This document shows positions 24,930 to 37,860 of a DNA stretch of 64,000 nucleotides, piece by piece; position 1 is the stretch's first letter, and each line of letters begins with the position of its first letter. The stretch covers positions 8,938,501 to 9,002,500 of the forward strand of contig JBAMJR010000031.1 of assembly GCA_038501785.1 (NCBI GenBank), in the 5' to 3' direction. The translations under genes were made by a program, and so were the position numbers. This DNA comes from Myoxocephalus aenaeus. Its lineage: Eukaryota; Chordata; Actinopteri; Perciformes; Cottidae. The notes under the pieces were generated by a model, which did not search any database, was not told where the DNA came from, and saw only the letters and a list, made by a program, of their open reading frames with translations.

Positions 24930-27900
24930 ACGCAAGCACATCCACAACATTAGATGATCCGACAGGCGCCGCTTGTCTCGATGTACACAACATAAAAAGA
25001 GGATGCCGTTGGTATAAGAGGATCATGCCCATTGTGTTAATAGGGATACTATTGATTTTATAAGATTACAGATATATTCAATGTGCATTCTAATTGGCAA
25101 GGCCCCTCAGATGAATCTGCCTCCTGTATCCCCCCATGATGGGAACACATGGAATAGTCCAGGGGATAAATTATGTCGAACTGCAAATATGTACCACTTA
25201 AAAGTGGTGGAAGTTAACATAACATAATTAAATGCTGGCTTAATCTCAGATGAGTAAGCCACTTCTTATCATGGAATTAGTGATGCCACTATCTGTTTTC
25301 ACCTGAATGATATTGTGCAATCAGGATTAAAATATGTGTTACATATCTATTGATGCTAATGCAATAAAACATGATAATCAAGTGATTGTCTCTCAAATGT
25401 AAGTGTTTGTTTAAGTTTTGTTGTATTTATAATATTTGGTGACTGCTTGAGTGGAGCATTTTAAAGAACTTTTCTTTTTATACAACACATTTGTCTCGTG
25501 TATAACATCATTGGGTGGCCTTTTTAGGCTCTCTGTCCTTCAGATTTTGTGTTGTTCGAGAACAACCTTAACATGGAAAGATATTTGATACCCATTTTCA
25601 TTCTGGAAACCAAAGTCTAAGGCACTACCCACTTTTTCTGCAACACAGCACGCACTATCTTAAAATGCTGCCATGGACAATACGTCATATATTAAGGACA
25701 TGAAGAAAACCAAAGATGACCCATATTCACAACTCACTGTCTCACTGTTAGTGTTTTTGTCTGTACATGCTCGCCGGGCCCCCTTCCAGCAGCAAACACT
25801 CATACATTACAATATGCAGAATGACACTCTGCCACTTCCAGCAACCAAGAACACACAATGTGTCACCTTCATTTATGAGGGCTTTGTTAGGGCTTGTGTG
25901 TGTGCGTTGGTGAGACCATGTACTTGCACATGAGCCACTTTCGCAGCGCCACTTGATGGCAGTAACACACTATAACAGTAAAGTATACTCACAAACACAC
26001 ACATGTGGAGTTTAATTAGAAAACACAATACCTACAGCGTATAAATGACTTCCACAGGCTGGCAGCATACTAACTCCCTAGCAGAGAGGGAGGAGGAGGA
26101 GTGTGGGACGGGAGAGGGAGGTGAGCGGTGAATGGGAAAATGACATGAGATATTGAGAAGCTAATTGTCTTGAGGAGCAGCCCGGGCAACCTTGGCAGGG
26201 TGAGAAGTCAGGGGCTCTGGCCTCCCAGGGCACGGCGCTGCCAGTGTAATTGTGCCACGATCTTGACCTTGCATTGCTTAAACCATCCCTTCATTCTTTC
26301 TCTATCAGTCTCTCATTCTTTCACTCTCTCCTTTCCTCACTGAAGCTGAAGAGGAGCTTGGATCTGCTCTCCGCTCTAATGATGTCAGCCCCCCAGAGGA
26401 GGCGTCTGTCTGCTGAATCTCAACAGCTAGCCTTCAAAGTATCAGCCTGGCCAAGAGCTGGAGGGATGCCGGGAGGTATGGAGGAGGATCTGTTCACTAG
26501 ACGGTACAACAAGCCCTCCTGAAGGAGGCCACAAAGGTCCTGATGTTCTCATTCTGCTACTGTTAATGGAGCTCTCAGACAGGCAACACACAAAATTAGG
26601 GAAGAGGCAGAATATTTCACCATGCAAAAAAAAAAAGAAAAAAGTGTGCATATTAAACATTAGTACACCAACTTGCATCAGGAACAGCAACTAAGTTATT
26701 TTCTAAAAGCAAAACCTAGTTTGAGGAGTCTTTTAGAAAAAACCTGATCTCAGTTTTAGATGGATTTAGCATCTTTCTGTAAATTACACTGGAAAAAGAC
26801 ATTGCATGCAACATCTGTGATGTCTATCTTGATTCTGATTCTGATTCACTACCATTTGACACTGTCACAACTTCTGATGTGGTTGACCATACAATACCCA
26901 TAATTCTGAACTGAAAAACAAAAAGTATTGATGAAGGTTATTTTAATATCGCATGAAGATATAAGCGGCACAAATACTGTACACATACAGTATTTACTGT
27001 CACTTTAGTTTTTGTATCTTGCTTTTCTGTTCATGCGTGGACTGTGTGGGGGAGGTTTCTGTCCCCTCCTGCACAGCTGTTTTACTAGGTCTCATTTATT
27101 TGCACAGAAAAGCCAAATAAAAATAAAAAGCGATGGAACAAAAGGTACATAGTAACAACTGTATACACCTGTTTAATTGAAGCAATATTCCAGCCTTCTT
27201 TCATTTTAAAGTATGCATATTGAAAGGTAATACATGTTGGTAGTTGCAGCTGACTTACACAAGACAAAAAGATGGTTCATAGCAAAAAAATACAAAATGT
27301 GATTTTTTTTATGGATCAAAACAAACAAAGCCTCGAGCAACATCATCTATTATAACACATTTGGCAACTGCAATATATTTGGACAGTTATGTCTTGGATG
27401 CAGGATTGCGAATGATCTGCCCCAGGGCTTTTCTGGTGCTCTTGAATTACGATTATCTTTTATTCAAATCATACCCCACCTGCAAGCCGACCAGGCCTCT
27501 ATCTATAGAGACCACATTTGGCCTTAAATCAATACCAAAGCAGTGGTGAAAGGAACGAGCGGAACGAGGGAGGGAGCAAGGACGTCTGATTCTGCTTGAC
27601 ATTTACTCGGGCTGTGCTCTGTCAACAATCACGTAATACCTGGGTCAGATATCCCCAACCCTGGATTGTTGCTTACATTCTGCTGCGTCACCGCCACATC
27701 ACAGGCTTAGTACCAGCGGTAGTCACACATAACGGATGACTGTGAATGAGGGTATTTTAAGTGCAGTACTCATGGTTTATGAATTACCGATGCATCAAGA
27801 CACTCCAAATAAATTGTCTTGATGTGAATACCTTTCAAAAAACTGTATCGACACTCTTTCCCACACAAATGCACACACCCTCATGGCTTTTAATTTGTTT

Positions 27901-30900
27901 CTCGATACTCGCTCACTTTTGGAGACACCCAGAAATCGTCTTAAAGCTGAGAACTATTTCATCATATGGGTAGGTATTGAATTTCATCAAAAAGAGGGAG
28001 AGAGCGGGGGGGCCAGCAGTACTGTGAGGTAAAAAAAAAAATCCCAAAAGACCCCACACCCCATCCATCTCAAGAATTACCCCTCTGTGATTTCTAACGC
28101 ACTGTTGTTCAGGGAATTTCTGCTCAAACCATCGTCACAATGATAGGAGATATGGTCAAATTGCCTGTCTACTTGACCTTCGATAGATGGAAAGGCTTTT
28201 TATTCTCCAATCACTTTCATTCTCTCTCCAACCTTTTACACTGCAGCAGCTGCACGGCACCATGTCTGCCTTGCATATCAATGTTGCGCAATGTTACTTT
28301 GATTGTGACATCTTATGGCAAAAACGCACAAGACTGCTTTCCAGAACACCATATGGGCACAGTTATGCACTCAGTTGTGTTCTGCTGAGCAAAAACCATT
28401 CCCACGTTTTCACTATGGATACATGTGTATTTTTACCTGAGGTGTTACCTTTACCAACATATGATTTCTGTTAAAGGCAGATGTGATAACCTGATCAAAA
28501 TGAGGACACACAGGGGTATTTCCAAAACAAAATACCACATTATCCACAATATCCTTGGGCTGTACATTTAAGAAAAATACCAACACTATAACAAAGTAAA
28601 GGAATCCATCTATTCAAGGCATATTTTTCTTTTAGTCACATTAAGAAATATTGAATGGTACGAGCAAAGAGCAAAGAGTCAACATTAAGCTAATAGTCTA
28701 GTTGTAGTCTGTATGTGAATGCCGATGCTACGAACAGGTGTAAAACAGAACATTTACTGAAGTGTTGCACAACTCTGCGTACACAGAGGAAGTGAAACAG
28801 TTATAAGCCGAACTAGACATCTTCACCTCATCTTTGTGCTGGAGAGCAGTAGTGCCAAAACAACATCAGACTACATTGTACTTACACCATGGCACAGTAT
28901 ATATAGTGGCACAAATAAGCCGCAGAAAACAACTCAGAGTAGAGTGAGTTGAACTCTACGGAGATGTGACATTGTATTTTGCAAGCCACGTTAAATGCAC
29001 TTGCATTTGTCTCGTCTTAACCTTTTAACAGCAATATTCTCTCTTCATGGACACATGTCTGGATTCACAGCGTAAAGTGCTCAATGGGAAAGCAAGGCCA
29101 GTCTTATTAAGGTCCGTCTCAAAGGTCTCTAGCTGGCAGAGTGGAGAGCTGTATATCCTGACCAAAACATAATCATTTTCAGTGATGTACCTATGTTGTT
29201 TCCTGTATTCCATATTAATGCAAACTAATAACCAGCCAAACTATTGCAAATACATATTTAAATATGCAAGGTCTGGCAGAACGTTTGAGCTATGAGGAGG
29301 TGATATGACACATGGAGTCATTGTATTGTATTGTAACAATATTTATGAAAAATGCTCAATTATCTTGCTGGAGTGACTTCTGTGGATGAATCTCTGTTCA
29401 ATGAACCAACTGTGAGTCCATGTGACTTTCATTCATACGTATTTGTTTTCTTGGAACTGGACAGGGTGAGCCGAAACAAACCAAATACAATAATGCAGCA
29501 AAATAAAACTTCCACTGCAGTTTGGACCAAAGAAAACAAAGTGCTGATCTCCTTCCTACCCTTTGTCCCACTGCTGTTTCTCCAAAGCCCTGTGCGAATA
29601 TTACAAATTATCCCCTTGTGCAAACACTCCTGATAAATGGAGCTGGGAGGACGGGCCTTAGGGAGCTAACAAAGCAAACATGACATGGAACATTGCTCTA
29701 CATCGCCATCCCTTGTGTGTTTTTACAGGGATGTGAACGCCTGGTCGTCTGGGTCAGAGCAATGCCACATCAAGGCCCGCTTAGCAGCATTAACACTGCA
29801 ATTAAAAGGCAAAAGGTCACAAGATCTGCCTCTCTGGTATGTACTCAGAATGGGAAACACACTTTTGCATCGTAAATCATGTGTTCGACAAAGATAGGAA
29901 AGCAATGTTTAAGTCAAGCTTGATGTGCATTAAACACATACAATATAGACATAAAATACGAGTGATCCCAGACACTTACAGACAGTGAGGAATACAGCTC
30001 ATTAAATAAACACTAGTATCACATTGTCATCTTATCAGCCTATACCCAAAACTCAAATAGGTATCAGGACTGAAAAGGTTGGATTGGTGCAGTTTAAGTC
30101 TCCGCACATGCAGTGGCGTCATAGGAGTTGGCCCAGTACAATGCTAAACCAAACAAGCACCAAAATATACAAGATCCAGAGCGGTCATATCCAATGGCAC
30201 TGGTACATCATTTTAACGACATATGTTTGGTCCAGAATTAACAAAATAATGACAGTCGCTTTGATGGATAACTACAGATGTCAACAGCATTTTAAAAGTT
30301 GATGCAGGATATCACATGAACATCAGTTTATGTTATGATGGTCGTTAAGATTTGACTTCTCAATTCAACAATCGGTTCATATCTGTGACTAATTGTATCC
30401 AGTGTCTCATTTTCATAAATCCATGCTGAGCGGGCTTCACTCTTATCTGGCCTGAGTTGACTCTGGTGTGGCATGAGATGAGTGACAGCGTGGGGGCCAG
30501 TCTATGTCAACTCCATAAGATAACAGTGTTTAGCAGCTGTGAAGCGCATGAGGAAGGATACAATGTACCTGTATAAGCAAAAGAGGCTTTTTCAAGCTTA
30601 CATGGGCTTCTGTAGGCTTACTGCTGGCATCTGAGTGCTTTCTTGTACAGTACTACCACTGGTAAGTCAACAGCTAACAGAAAAAACAACAAGGTAGAGT
30701 ACATCTTCAACATTGCATAAATAAACATACACTTGCATGCCAGAGACAATCTCAACATAAAAAACTCACATAACTGGTTCTACGAATAGATATTTTCAGA
30801 TATGGCAGCTGCTACTCCGGGGATTTCCGTTTATTGACCAGCTATTTCTGGTATGCAGCTTTGTAAATTCATGACATGCATGCTTTGTTTTACCAAAAAC

Positions 30901-31709
30901 AGTCCCTGGGAGTTTGTTTTATCACACGTTATCTTTTCATCACCTGCTATGCTTTTGATGGTGAAAAGGCTTTGTGTTATCTTGACTGCTGTTCTATTTG
31001 TATTATGACCATAATCATCAGCATGTATCTGATACGCATTGTAATCAGCTTTATCTGGGTGACAGACATGTTTTCTTGTCTCTTGTGATTTAACAAGTTT
31101 AACAAGAAAAGCTACTCCTACTCTGCACAGTGTCATTCAACTAAATATTGCATGGTCAGTTACAGAGACAAGGAAAGACTACACATTATGAAATGAATAG
31201 CACTAAACTGCAATCTAATCTGTGTAAGTAATACATGTGAGTGAATGTAAGTTCAGAGCCAGCACGTGGCAGAAGAGGACTTTAGTAGAGACCAGGTCCT
31301 CCATACAGGCATGGTGTGAAAAAAAACTAAAACACCTGCTGATGTGGTTCTGGTGGTAATTCAATAGCAGATGTAAGTCATCTGACTTTGCATCAGAAGG
31401 AAAGGCAAGCTCCCTCGAGATTCCAGGCTCCTAAATAACGTAACACACTAGCAGATACGTAGACACTTAAATCCAAAGACCCCGCTACATCAGCACTGAG
31501 GTCATTTTGATGACGCCCTTCATAATGACATGCGCCACCACTCCTAATAAAGTGAGAAATGTCTGCTGAAGCTGTGACACACTGTTGAACAGAATCATCC
31601 TTACACATATGCATATGTATTTGCATAATTGTTTGTGTGGGCACATACAATACATGCATGTGAAAATGTGCACATTATGCCCATTTGCACGACTTCCATA
31701 TAGCATACA

Positions 31710-31710
<1 letters not shown>
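24927..31710. other. Long intron-like stretch without a supported gene
   Basis: About 6.8 kb of AT-rich DNA with many short spurious frames. 26180-26530 is GC-richer: a plus-strand frame there (LKRSLDLLSALMMSAP) has a plausible acceptor but only a weak GTATGG donor. A short tandem of TGATTC units occurs near 26830-26848. Nothing else stands out. Confidence 0.45.

Positions 31711-31790
<80 letters not shown>
31711..31790. repeat. (CA)40 microsatellite
   Basis: Eighty uninterrupted bases of CA repeat. Confidence 0.97.
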
Positions 31791-31791
<1 letters not shown>

Positions 31792-33259
31792 CCAATATCC
31801 TGAGTCAGGCATCTGGAAAATATCTAAGCTAGTAAAAGGCCTGTATAAGGGCGGCTGCAGTCCAACTGTGGAGGCACGTCAAGGAGACTGAAGAACAGCA
31901 GGGAGCCAGAAGGATGAGGTGAGAGGTGTAGCGAGCATAGCGCTATGTTGAAAGAAATCCGTACTACCAGGGGAGAGAGAGCTGGTACATTATGTCCTAC
32001 CACTTAGCTTTCATGCTGTTATTTTCACAGTATTTATTGCCTCTGGCACCGAGTTTTAATGGATGCTGTGTTAACTGAGTTGTTAGATGCTAAACACTAT
32101 ATTTAATTCATACATGATGCCGTAATCTTAATCTTGATTTTTACAAAAGAGCAAATAAACAGTAACAGAAAGTCATTAATCAGTTATGAGCAAACCACTA
32201 CTAAGGCTTAATAGTTTGAACAGATTACAAAAAATAAACTGAGCTACAAACACATACCGTGTTTTATGCAACATGGTCTGAAAAAGGCTTGAAACAATAC
32301 AGTATTAGGGAGGCTAAGCATCCTCTACACAGCATTAAAGACGTATTACTTCCAGTCAAGAAAAAAGAAAAAAAGAAAAAATACGCACCAGGGTTCACAA
32401 TCTACACCATTTAGACAGTAAAGACATCTGGTTTAAAGGGGGAGTTACAGATGTTATGCACATCAAAGAAACCCTAACTGAAAAGCGGTTGTGAACATTG
32501 TTACTTTTACGATGCTTGCAATGCTATACCTAAATCACGGCAGTTTCAATGGAAACCTAAACCTGGAGGAGGGGCTGTACCTGAAAGGAATGATGGCGCC
32601 CTTATTCCACTAGATGTGTTAGGTTACTCAACAGGCACAATGGCTTCCAGAATTGATCAGACAGTAGAGAAATAGTGAAATATAGGTCCATTTTATCCAT
32701 TGTTAATTTCTTGTTTAACATATTACTACAGTACACAGATGACTGAGAAAAATATTGTAATGACATAAATTAATGATTACATCTTATAAACCTTCCCTGC
32801 TTCAAAACAAAGTATAATAATGATACATTTCTTTACAGACTGCGCCAGAATCAATATAGCGACATACTTCTGATCCAAGATAGTAATGGTTTTAAATAAA
32901 GGTAAAAGGGGCCTATTGTAGCTTGTATCAGATCCTCTACTATTGCAAATGATTGCCCCAGAGGAGGTGTGGGGTGTAGGTGGGGTCTATTTGAAATGAC
33001 TGATGTCTGGGGGACGCAAGGTGTCAAGGGGGACTTTGGTAAATGGCAGCATGTGGCAAGGTCGCCTCTCCATTTGTCTGCCAGTGGGAGGGCAAAGGGC
33101 CGCTGTGTAGTGGGACTATAGCTCTGTGACTGCCTGACAACCTCCTGCAGCCCTGCAAGCAATGAGGGCCCTCCATCTTGTGTCACTATGGGGATGTCTA
33201 GGACTGGCGTGGTGCAGAGCAAAGTGCTCTCCCCTCCCTTTCAGTGCCTCTCTCCACCT
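31791..33259. other. No gene seen
   Basis: AT-rich and unique, becoming GC-richer after 32940. Open frames on both strands in 32850-33220 lack splice or domain support. Confidence 0.45.
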
Positions 33260-33480
33260 CCCGGAAGCATCCATCACAGCGTTCCCCAGTGGGGCGTGGG
33301 TAACGGATCGACTTTCCTCCGGAGCGCTAATCAATCCGACTCTCGCTACCTCTCCCTGGGAACATTTATGGCCTGCCATAAAGCAGGCCTTTGGGGCATT
33401 ACGGCACCCAGTAATCCTGCTAAGTGAGCAATATTTCCCCTCTCTGGAGCTGCAGTTAGGCGGGTTAGGCCATAAATAGC
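33260..33480. promoter_or_regulatory. Possible conserved noncoding element with mirrored HOX/CDX sites
   Basis: Contains GCGCTAATCAATCC and an exact inverted pair TTTATGG-CCTG-CCATAAA at 33365-33382, followed by GGCATTACGGC and AGTAATCC. TTTATGG/CCATAAA is the classic CDX/posterior-HOX word. The plus strand is open for about 105 codons across this block, but its sequence shows no domain; enhancer function is the simpler reading. Confidence 0.4.
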
Positions 33481-35190
33481 AGAGTTAATCTGTGACCATG
33501 ACTTCTCGGCCAACCCTTAGTAGTCACAACCCCACTTGGGCCAAGTGGGAGCCACCCGGCGGCCAAGGTAAAAACAATTCGTGAGACGAAACGATAAGAT
33601 GGCCTTCTCCAGTGAAGTAGGAGCTGGCTCGCTGCTTTCCCCTTTTTTCCCTACCTCTTTGTAGTCTTCCCTTGTGGAAAGAGCCACTAAGGGAGCAAGC
33701 ATCCATCATGGAAGATCCAAGGCTCAGTTGGAATAGTTCTCTCTATTAGCCAGCAAGTTCATAAAGTACCTATGAAGACCACAATTTGTCAGTGTGCACT
33801 CCAAACACCATTCATTACAGAGCCTGGAGATCACAAGTAGCTGCCAATAACAGAATGGATTACCATAAAGCAGATAACAGAGGAGCTAGACTAAGCAAAG
33901 GAGATAATAACATAAGCTATCTGATCAACTGACCTGTCTTTAAACTTACAATAGCTTTATTAGCTCTGAAGTGAGAACCAATGATTAAAAAACCCAACAT
34001 GAATGCTAAAAATGAGCCACAGAGGGAAAACACTAAAGCCAAGAATGTGGTTGTATTTTTTCAGACTTCCTGCCAAGGTCAGTGAGTTCTTCTCAAAGGG
34101 GAGCCACTTCACGATTTTATGCCCAGCTGAGTTAAAACAGATATGTCGATGTGCTCGTATTTCATCAGAGCATCTTAAAACGGGTCGTTTTCTCTCAGGG
34201 CACCAGTGGGAGTTCCATATAGTGAAACATAGAAGATAGAAGGCAAAGCTAGCCTGAGGTTGAGCGTTGCCAGAGGTCTACAGCAACCACCTCCCCTTCA
34301 CCAATAACTGCTGCTGCTGCTAGGGTTGATCCCATTTTATTTTATTCCACCCATCATGCATCAAAATGTCTCCCTGAGGTCCCTCGGCTTTGAGCAGAGG
34401 CCTCCATCTCCTTTTTGCTGGAAGGCCAAGTCTCTCCATCACACCACGGGTGCAGGAGTCAAGGTCTTCAAACCTCGGCCCTAAGCAGCCCTGCTCGGCT
34501 CAGCCAACCCCCCAGGCTGCCTGCTTGTCAGTCATAAAAGCTTGCTGACATTTTTAGTCTTTGGTTCAGGTCAGAAACCTGACATTGTTTTCCCATACAG
34601 AGCGAGGCAGAAACATGACAGGTGTCCATGGAAACAACATTTGTGCAGATGCTTCCCGTTCTTTGAAGATTTCAGAGGTTTTTTCCGAAACTTGTAAGGT
34701 CAGTTTTCATCGTGCTGCCATACCTCTTGGGCGGAAAAGGAAGGATAGAGCATGGTTTCATCGAAAGGTGATGGAACAGGACAAATTATGGATATTTCTA
34801 CGATTAAATCTGTCTAATTATCAGATTTAAAATCCAGCAGAGCTATAATTTAGACACAAGTAAAGATGAAACAATCAGTGGTGATTTAGTCAATGTTGAA
34901 CAATACGACAGATACTTCAGCAGAAAAGACAGGAAGGATATAGAAAATATGCAATCACTTTTTATTTTTCCAGGATATCCAACTTCTGCCCCGTCAAACT
35001 GGGATACCATTGAGTGCGAGGCATAGACTCTGAAAGCCTCTGACATGTTCTTTGATTCCTGCATTTGCTGTTCTTCATCTTATCGGCATGTCATATTCAT
35101 AGTAGCAGCTAGCACACAGCCATTTGTGGTTAACCTCTCCTGATGAATTTGGTCATTAGTGTTCTTTTCTCTCTGTCTGACCCTTTGAAG
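33481..35190. other. No gene seen
   Basis: AT-rich in most parts. 35100-35190 is the pyrimidine-rich approach to the next candidate acceptor. Confidence 0.45.
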
Positions 35191-35278
35191 CAGTCTATGG
35201 AGGCCTCCTCTCTGTTTGAGACCTGGGCACCATCCAAGAGGGCTCCGTCAGAGATCTGTGCAGCCCAGCTCCAGCTCA
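35191..35278 (+). CDS. Candidate 88-nt exon on the plus strand
   Basis: A pyrimidine-rich acceptor (TTTTCTCTCTGTCTGACCC then TTTGAAG) is followed by 88 nt ending at the strong donor CTCA|GTGAGT. The most protein-like frame reads QSMEASSLFETWAPSK, then RAPSEICAAQLQL with one base left over. A second frame is also open. Using the alternative AG three bases later gives an 85-nt exon. No partner exon was found and the strand is opposite to the better-supported gene, so it is either a separate gene or a chance match. Confidence 0.3.
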
Positions 35279-35705
35279 GTGAGTTTCTGGGGTGGTGATA
35301 GGGCCCTGGGCGATATTGAAGTAACACAAGTCACTGCTGTTGTTGCTGCTGATGGACCCGGCCAAGGCTGAGTAATGCTCTGGGGCTCACAAATCATTTC
35401 CACTTGGAGCAGGAATGAACCCCTGCTACAATTGGATTTGTATGGTTTGGACGGCTGACAAAAATCCACCTCATCATCTAGATGTAAAGGAGCTCCCCCA
35501 TCAGACAGAGGACTCTCTTGCTCTCTGTGTTTATGACCAATAAAAGCTCAATAACTGATGTCATCAACGGCCATCGATACAGGGGCTGCACTGTAGCTGA
35601 AACAGATGATTGGACTATTCCCCTGAAGGGAAGTTATCATTGTAAGGCTCAGTAAGCATGAACCTGTGATCTACTCCTACCCTGTGAGCAGGAATTCCAA
35701 CTCCC

Positions 35706-36525
35706 TTATGCCGTGTTCACACCGGACGCGGCGCGAATTTGCGGCGCGACCAGATTACATGCAAAGTCAATCCACAGACGCGCCGCCCCGCGAATCGGCG
35801 ATTTTTTCGCGGGGCGGCGCCATAGACGCATTTGAGGCGGCGCGAACAGAGCGTTTGACGAGGGGCGAACAGAGCGAAGGACGCGGCGCGAATTCGCGTG
35901 AGTTCAATTCTCCCAACTCCAGCGGAGAATTCGCGTGACGCAAAGTTGCGGCAGCCAATCAGCGTTGAGAATCAGCGTTGAGAAGCTCCGCCCGTCATCA
36001 CCGCCGTCTTGCCGGTCCTGAATGAAACTGCTGCTGCTCCGCCTGAACCAGCGCTGGCAGCGGCCGTCATTCAGACACTGTTGTGGGACTACGGATAATA
36101 TTATGAACCCAGACACCATGGAGTTTGATGTTCCGACACATGTGGAGTTTACACAACAAGTATAAAGCAGAACTAGTGGTTAATTCCATGGTGGATGGCA
36201 GAATCGGTATCCGTTTTACGGAGAAGCCAGACGCAGTTCCTGGAGGAGTCGGAGAAATTCACCGAGCTGTGTGCGGCTACGGATGGTGTTATGAACCCAA
36301 ACACGAGGGCGTTTCATGTTCCGACATGTTTGGAACTTCCACAACAAGTATAAAGCAAAACTAGTGGCTATTTATTCCATGGTCGATAGCGGAAATGAAA
36401 GCTCCTTTCACAGAGACAAGTGACTGAGATAAGCCACGCCCCTTTCGCGGCGCGATGTTTCGAGTTTGGTGTGAACACCCTCGTTTTACTCGCGCGAGTA
36501 AACTTCCGGTGTGAACACGGCATTA
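35706..36525. mobile_element. PIF/Harbinger-like non-autonomous DNA transposon (MITE-type)
   Basis: An 814-bp element (35709-36522) is bounded by 18-bp terminal inverted repeats TGCCGTGTTCACACCGGA, which are perfect in both copies. It is flanked by TTA trinucleotides at 35706-35708 and 36523-36525. A TTA/TAA target-site duplication is diagnostic of the PIF/Harbinger superfamily. No transposase or Myb-like protein is encoded, so it would depend on proteins supplied by a full-length relative. The first 200 bp and the last 60 bp are extremely rich in CpG, unlike flanking DNA. The interior carries a duplicated segment (36089-36195 and 36277-36391). Intact ends and retained CpGs suggest fairly recent insertion or protection from CpG decay. 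Confidence 0.88.
35780..35820. repeat. CpG-rich hairpin inside the Harbinger-like element
   Basis: GCGCCGCCCCGCGAA (35780-35794) pairs perfectly with TTCGCGGGGCGGCGC (35806-35820) around an 11-nt loop. A 15-bp stem of almost pure G/C would be very stable in single-stranded DNA or RNA. Confidence 0.9.
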
Positions 36526-37682
36526 CAGCTAAAAGAGGAATAAGGAGCATTGACTTTGTACAGGGGTCTATCTCACAGAGGAGGAATTGGAAAGGAGGAG
36601 GGGTTGAGGGACGATATTCTTAGCAGTGACAGTGCTGTTGCGCTCATAAAACCTTTGCTTTATCTCTCTCAACAATCAGTCTAATTATGTTCATTGGAGG
36701 AGTCCAATTAATCCTCTATTGTCAGCCGGTGGCTAAGTGTTTCTCTACCCCTCACGCTGCCACACACAGACAGAGTGGAATCTGCAATTAACACTACCCA
36801 AATTTATTTAGCACCACTTGCCTCAGCTTCTGACTCCTTCCAATTATGTTTAATCAATCCCACCAGGAGGTGGCGGGGGAGCAGGGCATTGGGGAGATCA
36901 CTGTGTCATTTGCTGCAACAAACCCCTCTGCGCCACCCAAAGGCCAGACATGTCAGCAAGGTTGTCATGTGGCAAAACATGCAAGCCTTCCTTGCTGAAT
37001 AGCTAACTAATACCCCACCTGGCCCTGCCTGTAGTGCCTCCTCTTGCTCCATTGTTGGTGTTAATTGAAAAACCTGTGATGTAGACTGAAGGTGGCAGTA
37101 CTTGGCTTCCAAAGCCCTCTAGACAAACATGTCAGAACCTGGCCTGGCCCTTGTCTCCAGGTCGCTAATTAAATGACCACAGAATAATTGAACTAATAGG
37201 AATGCAACCTGTCACCATTGTCCGACTGATGAAAAATGTCCCGTCTATTCTATTAAATAAGCTATTGGTAGCTGCTCTAAGTGCATAGAGGATACTCCAC
37301 ACAAGCAGGACGTCAGACAACATTTAATGAACAAAAGTATTAAAAAGAGCTGACGCTCTAGCTGCTCTAGCCTCCATGGAGGAGGCAGAGTTGGAAGACT
37401 CAAGGGAAGTTGCCTTGTCTGACTCTTCAGTGTCCCGTGGAGGTAGGGGGCCGTACCTGTGGAGTGGCAGACAGGGGTGGATCCCATTTTTGAAAAGGGG
37501 GACCGGAGGGTGTCCTCCAATTATTGAGGTATCCCACTGCACAAGCCTCCCTAGAAAAGTATATTGTAGGGTGCTGGAATAGAGGCTCCGACCGATTGTC
37601 AAACAATGACAGGAGCAATGTGGATTTCATCCTGGCCATGAAATAGTAGTCCAGCTCTACCCTTGCAGGGCGGATGGTGGGG
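36526..37682. other. No gene accepted; decayed coding-like frame near 37324-37602
   Basis: On the minus strand an acceptor-like run (CCTGTCTGCCACTCCACAG) precedes a frame RYGPLPPRDTEESDKATS that stops at TAA 37324-37326. It lies next to a LINE remnant and lacks a donor or polyadenylation signal, so it is probably mobile-element debris. Confidence 0.35.
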
Positions 37683-37860
37683 GTCATGGGAATCTAGTCC
37701 CCCAGGGAGTCCTGGTGGGGAATACTGCAGGATTATAGGATATCAGGGTTGTTGATACGAGTCATCCTTGTAAAACCAAAGTGAGAGTTGTGTCTCACAA
37801 TCAGCACAAAGTCAAACACGTTTCCAGAGTGTGTCCATCTCCACCAGGATTGTATACACA
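37683..37860 (+). mobile_element. LINE reverse-transcriptase fragment (decayed)
   Basis: Plus-strand segments translate, with frameshifts, as GVLVGN then ILQDYRISGLLIRVI and VKPKRVVS. This matches, from memory, the reverse-transcriptase region of a very common fish non-LTR retrotransposon with the pattern GVLW..LREYGV.GLL.R.I. It is truncated at both ends and interrupted by stops, hence dead. Clade assignment is not attempted. Confidence 0.6.

Noticed and set aside
26332..26480. Plus-strand exon-like frame LKRSLDLLSALMMSAP
   Set aside because: Donor is weak (GTATGG) and the acceptor lies in CT-rich simple sequence.
26815..26850. TGATTC tandem resembling a LINE 3' tail
   Set aside because: No reverse-transcriptase remnant upstream; too short to call.
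31601..31803. His/Thr- and Cys/Val-repeat frames across the (CA)n tract
   Set aside because: Direct translation of a microsatellite; the same applies to the tracts at 11379, 17744, 44562, 52295 and 63951.
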